64,000 nucleotides of DNA from Streptomyces oceani (GCF_001751245.1 NZ_LJGU01000133.1:9181-73180), one strand, 5' to 3'; counted from the stretch's first letter, positions 25,522-33,650 are shown. Numbers and translations are program-made. The notes: a model not told the origin generated them from the sequence alone.

Positions 25522-26424
25522 TCAACTCGGTTGCGCCGGCGGCACGTCCACGGTGGCGCGGTCCGGCTCCGGGTCACCCGCCACCGGCTGCGCGGCAGGT
25601 TCCCAGCCGGGACCGCGCAGCATCCGGCCGGCGCGCTCCGACCAACTGCGGGCGGCCCGGAGGTCACGGCCGATCGAGGCGTACTCGTGAGTGGCGACGC
25701 GCAGCGGATTGTAGGTCTCGATGTTCTTCGTCAACCCGTACACACACGGCTCCACTTCCGGGGCGAAGGACCCGAACAGCCGGTCCCACACGATCAGAAT
25801 GCCCCCGAAGTTGCGGTCCAGATAGTCCCCCTGCGACGCGTGATGCACCCGATGATGCGAGGGCGTGTTGAACACGAACTCGAACCACCGGGGCAGTTTG
25901 CCGATCCGCTCGGTGTGTATCCAGAACTGGTAGACCAGGTTCACCGAGGAGCAGAAGGCCAGCACGGCCGGATGCACCCCGAGAAGGATCAGCGGGAGGT
26001 AGAACGGCCAGACCGTCAGGCTGGTCCAGGGCTGGCGCAGCGCGGTGGTCAGGTTGAACTTGCGGCTCGAGTGGTGCACCACGTGGCAGGCCCACAGAAT
26101 CCGGATGACGTGGTGCCCGCGGTGCGACCAGTAGTAGAAGAAGTCCTGCCCGAGCAGGATGAGCGGCAGGGTCCACCACAGCAGCGGGATCTCCCACGGC
26201 GTCAGCTCGTAGACGGCCGCGTAGATGGCCACGATCGGGATCTTCCACAGCGCGTCGAAGACGAGACTGCCCGCCCCCATGGTGACACTGGTCGCGGCGT
26301 CCCGGGTGTCGTAGCCGGCCGCGTCCTCGTCGGGATGCAGCCGGTGACTCACCATCTCGAGCACGGTGAGCAGTACGAAGGCCGGGATCGACCACAGCAC
26401 CACGTCTGGCAGATCGCTGGACAT
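25522..26424 (-). CDS. Sterol desaturase/fatty acid hydroxylase family protein, copy 2
   Basis: 300 residues from ATG at 26424; a GTG eleven codons upstream could also serve. It has the same architecture as the downstream copy: membrane helices, HRGHH, HVVHHSSRKFN and HHRVHH boxes, and the conserved ATHEY near the end. Overall identity to copy 1 is high in the His-box core and lower in the N- and C-termini. The 64-nt gap to copy 1 and common direction suggest a tandem duplication transcribed together. Divergent from the exonuclease gene. The substrate is unknown. Confidence 0.9.
   Translation of the reverse strand: MSSDLPDVVLWSIPAFVLLTVLEMVSHRLHPDEDAAGYDTRDAATSVTMGAGSLVFDALWKIPIVAIYAAVYELTPWEIPLLWWTLPLILLGQDFFYYWSHRGHHVIRILWACHVVHHSSRKFNLTTALRQPWTSLTVWPFYLPLILLGVHPAVLAFCSSVNLVYQFWIHTERIGKLPRWFEFVFNTPSHHRVHHASQGDYLDRNFGGILIVWDRLFGSFAPEVEPCVYGLTKNIETYNPLRVATHEYASIGRDLRAARSWSERAGRMLRGPGWEPAAQPVAGDPEPDRATVDVPPAQPS
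25709..25948. repeat. Gene-conversion-like tract, copy B
   Basis: Partner of 24739-24978: 237 of 240 bases identical, including third codon positions, in contrast to the flanks. Confidence 0.9.
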
Positions 26425-26688
26425 GACAGCACGGTAAGCCGTTTCCGCACGGACCACCAGAGGGAGTTACCGACAAGTAAGAACGTCTCGAACACGTCGC
26501 CGTGACCAGCCCCTCCGCCGCGACGCCGGGCACCCGGGTACGGCCGACGAACCCCGTGGACGTCAGGGGAGGTTCGGACGCCGGCACGACACGCACCCGC
26601 TGCCACCGGCTGTCGCGTCGACCGGGCGAGCCCCGCCGGGACCCGGCCTGTCCGACGCTGTCAGTACCGGCCCGTATTCTCTGGGACC

Positions 26689-27768
26689 ATGCTCGAAGAC
26701 CAGCCGGCAGCGCCCCAGGACAGCGCGGCACGGCGGCGTGTGCCCGCGCAGCCCACCGCCGACCCCCGCACCCCCACAGCGAAGTCCGGCGACCGGCAGG
26801 CGCCTTGGCCCTCCGGATACCCAACCGGCTACGCCGTGGTGGATGTCGAGACCACCGGACTCGCCAGGAACGACCGGATCGTGTCCGCGGCGGTCTACCA
26901 ACTGGACGCCCAGGGGCACGTGGAGGACCACTGGTACTCCACGGTCAACCCGAGGCGCGATCCCGGACCGACCTGGATACACGGTCTCACCCGCGAAGCC
27001 CTCGCCGACGCGCCCGAGTTTCCGGACGTCGCCGAGGACTTCGCGGCTCGGCTGGCGGGCCGGGTCCTGGTCGCGCACAACGCCGTCTTCGACTGGATGA
27101 TGATCGCCCGGGAGTACGCCCGCACCGAGCGGGTCGCTCCCGTGCGGCAGCGGCTGTGCACCATCGCCCTCTCCAAGGCGCTGTCCCTGCCACTGCCCAA
27201 CCACAAGCTCGAGTCGCTGGCCGCGCACTACGGCGTCGTGCAGCGGCAGGCACACCACGCGCTCGACGACGCCCGGGTGCTGGCCGAGTCCTTCCGGCCG
27301 AGCCTGCACCTGGCCGCGCAGGCCGACATACCGCTACCGCTGCTCGCCTGCCGGCCACTCACCGAGTGGTCGGAGCCGCTGCCGACGGACCGCGACGAGG
27401 CGGCGCCCACCACCGGCGGGTCGCGCTCCCCCGCCGCGTACGGCCGGTGGCGCCCCACCCGCAAGCGGCCCCCGTGTCCGTACCCGAACCCAGGTCCGTA
27501 CGAGCCGGGCGGACCGCTCGTCCAGGGGATGCGGGTGGCGATCTCCGGCGACACCTCGGTCGAGCGTGAACTCCTCGAGGACCGTGCGACGGAGGCGGGA
27601 CTGCACATCGCCAGCAGCGTGTCCGGACGCACGAGCCTGCTGGTGACGAATGATCCGCGGTCCGTCACCTCCAAGGCGGTGAAGGCGCGCGCGCACGGCA
27701 CCCCGGTGCTCGACGAGGCCGCCTTCACCCAGCTGCTACAGGACGTGGCCCCGGCACCGGCGGGCTGA
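26689..27768 (+). CDS. DnaQ-like 3'-5' exonuclease with BRCT-like domain
   Basis: 359 residues. An Ala/Pro-rich N-terminus of about 45 residues is followed by a DEDDh exonuclease domain (about 48-205): Asp and Glu in AVVDVETTGL, Asp in LVAHNAVFDWMM, and His and Asp in AHHALDDARVL. A linker of about 75 residues leads to a C-terminal BRCT-like domain (about 278-350, MRVAISGDTSVERELLEDRA and HGTPVLDEAAFTQLL). The fold resembles DNA polymerase III epsilon, but the BRCT fusion points to a stand-alone repair or end-processing nuclease. The start ATG at 26689 lies 265 nt from the divergent desaturase-like gene. Confidence 0.88.
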   Translation: MLEDQPAAPQDSAARRRVPAQPTADPRTPTAKSGDRQAPWPSGYPTGYAVVDVETTGLARNDRIVSAAVYQLDAQGHVEDHWYSTVNPRRDPGPTWIHGLTREALADAPEFPDVAEDFAARLAGRVLVAHNAVFDWMMIAREYARTERVAPVRQRLCTIALSKALSLPLPNHKLESLAAHYGVVQRQAHHALDDARVLAESFRPSLHLAAQADIPLPLLACRPLTEWSEPLPTDRDEAAPTTGGSRSPAAYGRWRPTRKRPPCPYPNPGPYEPGGPLVQGMRVAISGDTSVERELLEDRATEAGLHIASSVSGRTSLLVTNDPRSVTSKAVKARAHGTPVLDEAAFTQLLQDVAPAPAG

Positions 27769-27792
27769 GACGGGACAGGTACCGTCAGGAGC

Positions 27793-28725
27793 GTGTACCG
27801 CTTCCTGTTGTCCCGGCAGTGGGTGATGCTCACCCTGCTCGCCCTCGCGCTCATCCCCACGATGGTCGAGCTGGGATTCTGGCAGCTGCACCGCCACGAG
27901 TCCCGGGTGGCGCACAACGAACTGATCGCCGAGAGCCTGTCCGCGCCCACGGTCCCGGTGACGGAACTCACCAGCACGCGGCGGGGCCCGGACGCCGACG
28001 TCCGATTCCGCACGGTCCGGGCGAAGGGGACATACGACACCGAGCACGAGGTCGTCGTCCGTCAACGCACCGCCGCGGACGAGCAGTCCATCGGGTACTT
28101 CGTCCTCACCCCGCTGATCCGGGAGGACGGTACGGCCGTACTGGTCAACCGTGGTTGGATCAAGGCGGGCCGGGACCTCACGGAGTTCCCGAAGGTGCCC
28201 AAGGCGCCCGAGGGGCCGGTGACGGTCACCGGCCGGTTGATGGCCGACGAGACCACCAGTACCAGCGGCATCAAGGACAAGGAGGGCCTGCCCGCTCGCC
28301 AGGTGATGTTGATCAACAGCGAACAGCAGGCGGAGCGGCTGGACCGACCTGTACTCGGCGGATACGTCCAGCTGACGAGGTCCATCCCGGAACCGACCGG
28401 GGAGCGCCCGGAGCGAATCGCGGAACCGGATCACGACAGCATCGGCCCGCATATGGCGTACGCCGTGCAGTGGTGGCTCTTCGCCGCGGCGGTCCCGGTC
28501 GGCTGGGTGGTACTCGTACGCCGCGAGCGCCGGGACCGGATCTCCGCGGCTGCCGGGCAGGGCGGGCCCGGGGGCGCCCGGGGGCCGGCGGCACCGAAGC
28601 ACGACACGGCGGCTGGTAGGGCGAGCCCGGCGGACGATACGGCGGACGTCCCGGACACGGACCAGGCAACCGGAGCGCTGGCCACGGACACACCCGCCGG
28701 CTCCGCGGGACGACCGGGCTCCTGA
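27793..28725 (+). CDS. SURF1 family protein (cytochrome oxidase assembly)
   Basis: 310 residues. The N-terminal membrane helix (about 9-30) contains LGFWQLHRHESR, the conserved SURF1 opening. A periplasmic beta-rich domain (residues 45-220) has RFRTVRAKGTYD, VLVNRGWI and GYVQLTRS. A second helix (about 227-247, HMAYAVQWWLFAAAVPVGW) precedes a disordered Pro/Ala/Asp-rich tail of about 60 residues. SURF1 helps insert heme a into cytochrome c oxidase subunit I. The start is GTG 27793, with AGGAG only one base away, so spacing is tight. It follows the exonuclease by 24 nt. Confidence 0.92.
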   Translation: MYRFLLSRQWVMLTLLALALIPTMVELGFWQLHRHESRVAHNELIAESLSAPTVPVTELTSTRRGPDADVRFRTVRAKGTYDTEHEVVVRQRTAADEQSIGYFVLTPLIREDGTAVLVNRGWIKAGRDLTEFPKVPKAPEGPVTVTGRLMADETTSTSGIKDKEGLPARQVMLINSEQQAERLDRPVLGGYVQLTRSIPEPTGERPERIAEPDHDSIGPHMAYAVQWWLFAAAVPVGWVVLVRRERRDRISAAAGQGGPGGARGPAAPKHDTAAGRASPADDTADVPDTDQATGALATDTPAGSAGRPGS

Positions 28726-28783
28726 CGCACGCGAAACCGCCCCGGCTTGCGGCGTCGCCCGGTGGAACCGGCAGACTGACCGG

Positions 28784-29542
28784 ATGGACCTCGGACTGAA
28801 CGATCGCGTGTATGTCATCACCGGCGCCACTCGTGGACTCGGCTTCGCCACGGCACAGTCCCTCACCGAGGAAGGAGCCAGGGTCGTGCTGACCGGGCGC
28901 TCCCAGGAGGCGGTCGACGAAGCCGTGGCCCGGCTCGGCGACGCCCGCGCGGTGGGCGTGACCGGCGACAACGCCGACCCCGCCACCGCCGCCCGCTTGG
29001 TGGAGACCGCCCGGAACCGTTTCGGGCGCTTCGACGGGGTGCTGATCAGCGTCGGCGGACCGCCCGCTGGGCAGGGCGAGGCCATCACCGACGAGCAGTG
29101 GCGGTCCGCTTTCGAGTCGGTCTTCCTGGGTGCCGTACGGCTCGCGCGCACCTGTGCCGGCGAACTCGAGGCCGGCGGCGTGATCGGTTTCGTGCTGTCC
29201 GCCTCCGTACGCGAGCCGATCCCGATGTTGACCGTGTCGAACGGCCTGCGTCCCGGCCTGGCCGGCTTCGCCAAGTCGCTGGCCAACGAGGTCGGGCCGC
29301 GCGGCATCCGGGTCCTCGGCCTGCTGCCCTCGCGGATCGACACCGACCGGGTGCGCGAACTGGACGCGCTGGCCGACGATCCGGCGACGGCGAAGGCCCG
29401 TCACATCGCCGGGATTCCACTGGGCCGTTACGGCACGCCGGAGGAGTTCGGGCGTACGGCGACCTTCGTGCTCTCCCCGGCGGCCTCCTACCTGACCGGG
29501 GTGATGCTGCCGGTCGACGGTGGCGCCGGGCACGGCATCTGA
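28784..29542 (+). CDS. SDR-fold protein with altered active site
   Basis: 252 residues of short-chain dehydrogenase fold. The cofactor loop is intact (TGATRGLGFATA), and the C-terminal LTGVMLPVDGG is typical. In place of Tyr-x3-Lys the aligned segment reads SNGLRPGLAGFAKSL, so the catalytic Tyr is Ser and the Lys is Arg; the upstream Ser (VLSASV) remains. Members of this subgroup are annotated as SDR oxidoreductases, but normal proton-relay catalysis is unlikely. A different reaction or a binding role is possible. It is preceded by the SURF1 gene (58 nt) and convergent with the AmaP gene. Confidence 0.85.
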   Translation: MDLGLNDRVYVITGATRGLGFATAQSLTEEGARVVLTGRSQEAVDEAVARLGDARAVGVTGDNADPATAARLVETARNRFGRFDGVLISVGGPPAGQGEAITDEQWRSAFESVFLGAVRLARTCAGELEAGGVIGFVLSASVREPIPMLTVSNGLRPGLAGFAKSLANEVGPRGIRVLGLLPSRIDTDRVRELDALADDPATAKARHIAGIPLGRYGTPEEFGRTATFVLSPAASYLTGVMLPVDGGAGHGI

Positions 29543-29566
29543 GGACGCCGCCCGCGCCCGGTCGGC

Positions 29567-30172
29567 TCAGCTGACCCGTTCCGCGCGGTGGCGCAGACAG
29601 CGCAGGCGTACCTCCGCGGGGAGTTCGGTCAGCCCCGCGGACTCCCGCGCCCGCGCCAGTGCCCCGGTACGTAGCTCCTCGGCGGCAACGGCCGGCTCCG
29701 CGTGCGCGACCAGAGTGAGGTTGACCCAGGCCCGAGGGCGGGTACGCCGGCCGCGCACCACCACCCGGGCGCGGTCGACACCCGGCAGCGACTCCGCCTC
29801 TGCCGCCAGCACCCGCTCGAAGGCCCGGGCGCGCAGCAAAGCGCTCTCACCGTCCCCGCTGTCCACCACGATCTCGCTCAGCCTGCGCCGGCGCAGCTGG
29901 GCCGCGCACCACCAGAGCAGCAGCGCCGCCAGCAGGCCCAGCGCGACGAAGACGACCGGCCACCACCACTCCCGGTCCCGCCAGCGAACGCGGTCCGCCT
30001 CGGTGAGCAGCACATCGTGCGGCCCGGACCAGGGCGAAATCCCGCTCAGGTCGACTCCCCAGCGGCGGGCCAGATCCAGCCCGCCGAAGAGCACCCCCAG
30101 TCCCAGCGTGAGGAAGACCAGGCCGAGCAGCGCGAGCAGGACCCGGTTCACGATCCGCAGCACGGACGCCAC
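29567..30172 (-). CDS. AmaP-like alkaline shock membrane anchor
   Basis: 201 residues from GTG at 30172, one base after the stop of the DUF6286 gene. Two membrane helices are visible: about 4-24 (IVNRVLLALLGLVFLTLGLG) and about 63-84. A cytoplasmic region (about 90-201) resembles the Asp23-like fold of AmaP. In Staphylococcus, AmaP anchors Asp23 to the membrane. It is the last gene of a five-gene operon with two Asp23/Gls24 paralogues, and a similar anchoring role is inferred. The overlapping long frame upstream of this start lies out of phase within the DUF6286 gene. Confidence 0.88.
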   Translation of the reverse strand: MASVLRIVNRVLLALLGLVFLTLGLGVLFGGLDLARRWGVDLSGISPWSGPHDVLLTEADRVRWRDREWWWPVVFVALGLLAALLLWWCAAQLRRRRLSEIVVDSGDGESALLRARAFERVLAAEAESLPGVDRARVVVRGRRTRPRAWVNLTLVAHAEPAVAAEELRTGALARARESAGLTELPAEVRLRCLRHRAERVS

Positions 30173-30173
30173 C

Positions 30174-30842
30174 TCATCTCTTCCCCGCCCGCCGGAGGTG
30201 CACGGACAACCGCGGCCGGCCGGCCAGGCCCAGCTCCCGGATGCCGTCCTCCAGCGCGCTGTCCAGGTCCGCCCGCACCTCGTCCAGCTCCCGGAAGTGG
30301 GCCTCCGCCCGCGCCTTGACCTTGTGCCGGCGCACCTCGACCCTTGCGGCACGCACTCCGGCCACCTCCATCGCACGGTCCCGCAACACCAACGCCGCCG
30401 CCGCCCGCTCCAGGCCGGTACGCACCTCCGGCGTCACGGCACGCATGGTGAGCAGTCCCCGCCTGCCGGGCGTGACGGCCAGCACGAGCAGCCACAGGCC
30501 GATCGCGGCGAGCACGGCAGCGCCCGTCAAGACCCAGACGTCGTCCAGCGCGCGGGTCGCCAACTCGTCGGCGAGCGTGCGGCGCCAGGCCATGGCGGGT
30601 CCCCCGGCGCGTACGGCCACCAGGTCGTACAGCAGCAGGCCCGTACCGAGCAGCAACAGAAGTGCGAGGACGACGGCCGGAAACCGACGGCTCGACCAGA
30701 AGCGGCCGTTGGCGCGCCTGCCGGCGTCTCCGGGCTGCGGACGATAGGCCGCGGTGGACGTCGACTGCGTCCAACCGCCCCCGGGGTCCTTCTCCAGCGT
30801 GGGTGTCGACGTCGGTGGGGCGTCGCTGCTCTGGTCACTCAC
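30174..30842 (-). CDS. DUF6286 membrane protein of the Asp23 operon
   Basis: 222 residues from GTG at 30842, overlapping the preceding Asp23 gene by GTGA. It has a hydrophilic N-terminus of about 50 residues and two membrane helices (about 55-75, AVVLALLLLLGTGLLLYDL, and about 100-122). The C-terminal domain is rich in Arg and Glu, with VRRHKVKARAEAHF. This is the actinobacterial companion of AmaP and Asp23 proteins; its function is not known. The coupled arrangement suggests a fixed complex at the membrane. Confidence 0.85.
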   Translation of the reverse strand: MSDQSSDAPPTSTPTLEKDPGGGWTQSTSTAAYRPQPGDAGRRANGRFWSSRRFPAVVLALLLLLGTGLLLYDLVAVRAGGPAMAWRRTLADELATRALDDVWVLTGAAVLAAIGLWLLVLAVTPGRRGLLTMRAVTPEVRTGLERAAAALVLRDRAMEVAGVRAARVEVRRHKVKARAEAHFRELDEVRADLDSALEDGIRELGLAGRPRLSVHLRRAGKR

Positions 30843-31330
30843 CGCAGACCACTCCCGGGGCCTTCGTCGTCCAGGTGCGAGGACCGCAGCCGCGTCACCT
30901 CCACGGCCACCTCCGGCACGTCCATCCCGACCAGTTCCCTTACCCGCGAAGCGACCCGCCGACGCACCGCGCCGCACTGCGCGCCGATGTCGGAGGGATA
31001 GCCGAGGACGACGGAGACCCGGACGTGCGCGGCTTGCCCGGCCCCGCGCAGTCGTCCCCCGCGCACCGCCACGTCCGCCGAGGGAGCGGCCTTCCGGCCT
31101 CGCGGCAGCACGTCCGCGCCGGGGCCGTCCCGCAGAGCCTCCCGTGCGGCCTGCGCGGCCACTTTGGCCACCACCCGGTCGGCGATCCGCAACGCGCCCC
31201 GCTCCGGAGAGCGTACGCCGGGCCGCTCCGCGCCAGTGTCCGACGCGGGAGGGTTCGGCTCGGCGGACTCAGGCGACCTGTCTGACTCGTGCGGCTCGCC
31301 CGGTTCGGGAGCCGCTGGCGTGCCACTCAC
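30839..31330 (-). CDS. Asp23/Gls24 family envelope stress protein, second copy
   Basis: 163 residues from GTG at 31330. An acidic, Pro/Ser-rich N-terminus of about 40 residues is followed by the Asp23 core: GALRIADRVVAKVAAQAAREA and VRVSVVLGYPSDIGAQCGAV, then VPEVAVEVTRL. It overlaps its neighbours on both sides by 4 nt (GTGA), so translation of the set is coupled. It is distinct from the first copy in the operon, which suggests a heteromeric assembly rather than simple redundancy. Confidence 0.9.
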   Translation of the reverse strand: MSGTPAAPEPGEPHESDRSPESAEPNPPASDTGAERPGVRSPERGALRIADRVVAKVAAQAAREALRDGPGADVLPRGRKAAPSADVAVRGGRLRGAGQAAHVRVSVVLGYPSDIGAQCGAVRRRVASRVRELVGMDVPEVAVEVTRLRSSHLDDEGPGSGLR

Positions 31331-31530
31331 CGTGGCCCGCGCCGGTTGTCCCCGCCGCCACGGGTCCCGAAGAAGTCCCCGAGCTCAAGGTCACCCTCCA
31401 GTACCCGGCCGGCCACGAACCCGATGGCACCCAGCGCGGCCACCAGCAAGAAGGCTCCGAAGCCGCCGAAGTACCCGGCGAAGCCCAACGCCATGCCTGC
31501 GATGAGGCCCAAGGCGGCCATGCTCATCAT
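31327..31530 (-). CDS. Small DUF2273-like membrane protein of the Asp23 operon
   Basis: 67 residues from ATG at 31530 (GGGAG six nt upstream). Two short Gly/Ala-rich membrane helices (about 4-22 and 24-43) are followed by a charged tail, ELGDFFGTRGGGDNRRGPR. Its position between two Asp23 genes matches the small DUF2273-type proteins found next to Asp23 in Gram-positive bacteria. It overlaps the next gene by GTGA. Confidence 0.8.
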   Translation of the reverse strand: MMSMAALGLIAGMALGFAGYFGGFGAFLLVAALGAIGFVAGRVLEGDLELGDFFGTRGGGDNRRGPR

Positions 31531-31575
31531 GTGCTCCCTGGCTCAGCGATCGACGAATGAAGTGGTGGCCGGCTG

Positions 31576-32073
31576 CTACTGCAGTCGTGGCTTGCCGTTC
31601 GTCTCCTCGTCGTCGTCCTCCTCGTCGGGAAGTTTCACGTCGGTCACCGCGACGTTGACCTCCACGACCTCCAGGCTCGTCATCCGCTCGGTGGCGGCGA
31701 TGACGTTCTGCCGTACGGAGCGGGCGACCTCGGCGATCGAGACGCCGTAGTCGACGACGATCTCCAGGTCCAGCGCCGTCTGTACCTCGCCTACCTCCGC
31801 CTTCACGCCACGAGTGACGCTCTTGCCCCCGCCGGGTACCCGCTCCGCCATCGCGCCGAACGTACGGGCGAAACCGCCCCCCATGGCGTGCACCCCGAGG
31901 ACGTCGCGGGCCGCCATGCCCGCGATCTTCTCCACCACGCCGTCCGCGATGGTGGTACGCCCACGCTCCCCCGGGGCATCCAGTCGGCTGCCGGAGCCCG
32001 CGGTCTGGTGGGTGTCCGCGCCCGGCGCGGTCGCGGACTGGTCGGGGTTCCTGGACTGTGCTGTCTCGGACAT
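31576..32073 (-). CDS. Asp23/Gls24 family envelope stress protein, first copy
   Basis: 165 residues; the first gene of the operon, with GGAAAGG upstream of its ATG. The Asp23 core is complete: TTIADGVVEKIAGMAARDVLG, KAEVGEVQTALDLEIVVDYG and NVIAATERMTSLEVVEVNVAV, followed by an acidic tail. Asp23 proteins form a membrane-associated network under alkaline or cell-wall stress in Firmicutes. The actinobacterial version keeps the fold and gene order. The promoter should lie upstream of 32073. Confidence 0.92.
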   Translation of the reverse strand: MSETAQSRNPDQSATAPGADTHQTAGSGSRLDAPGERGRTTIADGVVEKIAGMAARDVLGVHAMGGGFARTFGAMAERVPGGGKSVTRGVKAEVGEVQTALDLEIVVDYGVSIAEVARSVRQNVIAATERMTSLEVVEVNVAVTDVKLPDEEDDDEETNGKPRLQ

Positions 32074-32212
32074 CGCTGCGCCTTTCCCGGTGGCCGATGC
32101 GGAGGGCTGGACACCGCTCCACCAGAAACGCTAAGCACGTACGACCCGGCACGCCGCCGGAAGGGCATCTCCCGGGTGACGGCTCCCGACCGACGGGCTC
32201 CGGGGGACGGCG

Positions 32213-32998
32213 TCAGTCCCCCTGTCCGGCCAGTTCACGCAGCCGGCGGCCCTGCGCCTCCCGCTCCGCGGCGTACTGCTCCTCGGGCGTACGTGACGCG
32301 GAACCGGCCAACAGCGCCTTGGTCTCGATGACGGCGCCGCGAGGGGCGGCGAGCACGGCCGCGGTGAGGTCCGATACCGCACCCTCGAGCTCGGCCACCG
32401 GAACCACCAGATTGGCCAGTCCGGAGCGTTCGGCCTCGGCCGCCTGGACGAACCGGCCGGTGGCGCAGATCTCCAGGGCACGGGCGTATCCGAGGAGTTC
32501 GACCAACGGTTTGGTGCCCGTAAGGTCCGGGACCAACCCCAGGCCTGGCTCGCGCATGGCGAACTGGACATCGTCCGCGCACACCCGCAGGTCGCAGGCC
32601 AGCGCGAGTTGGAACCCGGCCCCGATGGCGTGCCCCTGGACAGCGGCGATGCTGATCAGGTCACTGCGTCGCCACCAGGTGAAAGCCCGCTGGTAGGCGG
32701 CGATCACCGGGTCCAGGTCCTCGGCCGGCCAACCCGCCATGTCCAGGAACGACGGCTCGTCCTCGAAGCCCTCCGGGGTGAAGGCCTTCCGGTCCAGTCC
32801 GGCGGAGAAGGACACACCCTCGCCGCGCAGCACGACGACCCGTACGTCGCCGGGCAGTTGTCGACCCGCCTCCTCCAACGCGCGCCACATGGCGGGGCTC
32901 TGGGCGTTCCGCTTGGCGGCGTTGGCCAGTGTGACCGTGGCGACGGCGCCGTCCACGGTGAGCAGCACACCGTCCTGCTCGAACTGGGGCGTGGGCAT
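32213..32998 (-). CDS. Enoyl-CoA hydratase/isomerase family protein
   Basis: 261-residue crotonase-fold protein. The oxyanion-hole segments are visible: RGEGVSFSAGLD and VQGHAIGAGFQLALACDLRV. The second catalytic Glu position falls in REPGLGLVPDLTGTKPLVE. The substrate is undetermined; fatty acyl-CoA turnover is the usual role. The ATG at 32998 has GGAGG five nt upstream. An operator-like palindrome ends two bases inside that ribosome site, so expression is probably controlled there. It lies downstream of gbn on the same strand. Confidence 0.92.
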   Translation of the reverse strand: MPTPQFEQDGVLLTVDGAVATVTLANAAKRNAQSPAMWRALEEAGRQLPGDVRVVVLRGEGVSFSAGLDRKAFTPEGFEDEPSFLDMAGWPAEDLDPVIAAYQRAFTWWRRSDLISIAAVQGHAIGAGFQLALACDLRVCADDVQFAMREPGLGLVPDLTGTKPLVELLGYARALEICATGRFVQAAEAERSGLANLVVPVAELEGAVSDLTAAVLAAPRGAVIETKALLAGSASRTPEEQYAAEREAQGRRLRELAGQGD

Positions 32999-33006
32999 GA
33001 GGACCT

Positions 33007-33050
33007 CCGGTGGTTACTCAACAGTAGGCGTACTGAAGAGTAACCACCGG
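33007..33050 (-). promoter_or_regulatory. 44-bp palindrome between gbn and the hydratase gene
   Basis: CCGGTGGTTACTC at 33007-33019 pairs with GAGTAACCACCGG at 33038-33050, and CAGTA/TACTG inside extends the dyad. It contains two copies of TACT-N4-AGTA, at 33015-33026 and 33031-33042 (16 nt centre to centre). Such repeated dyads are typical of TetR-family operators. It could also fold as the gbn terminator, 22 nt beyond its stop. Confidence 0.7.
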
Positions 33051-33072
33051 CGACCGGTGTGCGAAAGCCTCG

Positions 33073-33294
33073 TCAGGACGAGGTGGACTTCTTGCCCCGT
33101 GTCGCTCCGCCGCGGCCACGCAGGGCAACGCCGGATTCGCTGAGCATCCGGTGCACGAAGCCGTAGGAGCGACCGGTCTCTTCGGCCAGCGCCCGAATGC
33201 TCGCACCGGAGTCGTACTTCTTCTTGAGGTCTGCCGCGAGCTTCTCGCGCGCAGCGCCGGTTACCCGGCTGCCCTTCTTCAGAGTCTCGGCCAC
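33073..33294 (-). CDS. GATC-binding nucleoid-associated protein Gbn
   Basis: 73 residues from GTG at 33294, with AGGAGG at ideal distance; a longer reading of the frame lacks that support. One helix-turn-helix fills the chain (YDSGASIRALAEETGRSYGF and VHRMLSESGV), followed by a basic Gly/Arg/Lys tail. It closely matches, from memory, S. coelicolor SCO1839 (Gbn), a small abundant protein reported to bind GATC sequences and to affect development and antibiotic production. The neighbours (enoyl-CoA hydratase downstream, ABC-F upstream) are as in that genome. A TGATCA lies about 40 nt upstream of its start. Confidence 0.88.
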   Translation of the reverse strand: MAETLKKGSRVTGAAREKLAADLKKKYDSGASIRALAEETGRSYGFVHRMLSESGVALRGRGGATRGKKSTSS

Positions 33295-33650
33295 CCGTGC
33301 CTCCTCATGGGAAGTGCGCTCTGTGACTCTCATGATCACCCCTCCGAGGCCATCTGGCCACCCATTCGGTCAGGTCAGTCCAACCGCGTGGACGCACGGG
33401 GTCCGCCGTACGGCCGCGCAGCCGCGGTCCCGGACACCCGCTGCGTCCGCGGGAGCGTCCCGCGACTACCGGGGCTGTCCGAGTCGGCGACGGAAACGGC
33501 TGGTCAGGGTGTCACAACTGGCTCGGTGGCCACGTGTCCGTGCGCGCCGTGCGGCCTTCCGCGGGTCTTCGTACGGGCGGCGCCGTAGTACGAGCCGGCC
33601 TCACTCAGATGAAGGATCACCCGTCGGCCGAATGATCCAGCCGAAGATGA
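33295..33650. other. gbn upstream region, no gene
   Basis: 356 nt between gbn and the end of the ABC-F gene. It should hold the gbn promoter. TGATCA is at 33333-33338, and GATC recurs at 33615, 33634 and 33649, the last overlapping the ABC-F stop codon. No coding frame with family similarity is present. Confidence 0.5.
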
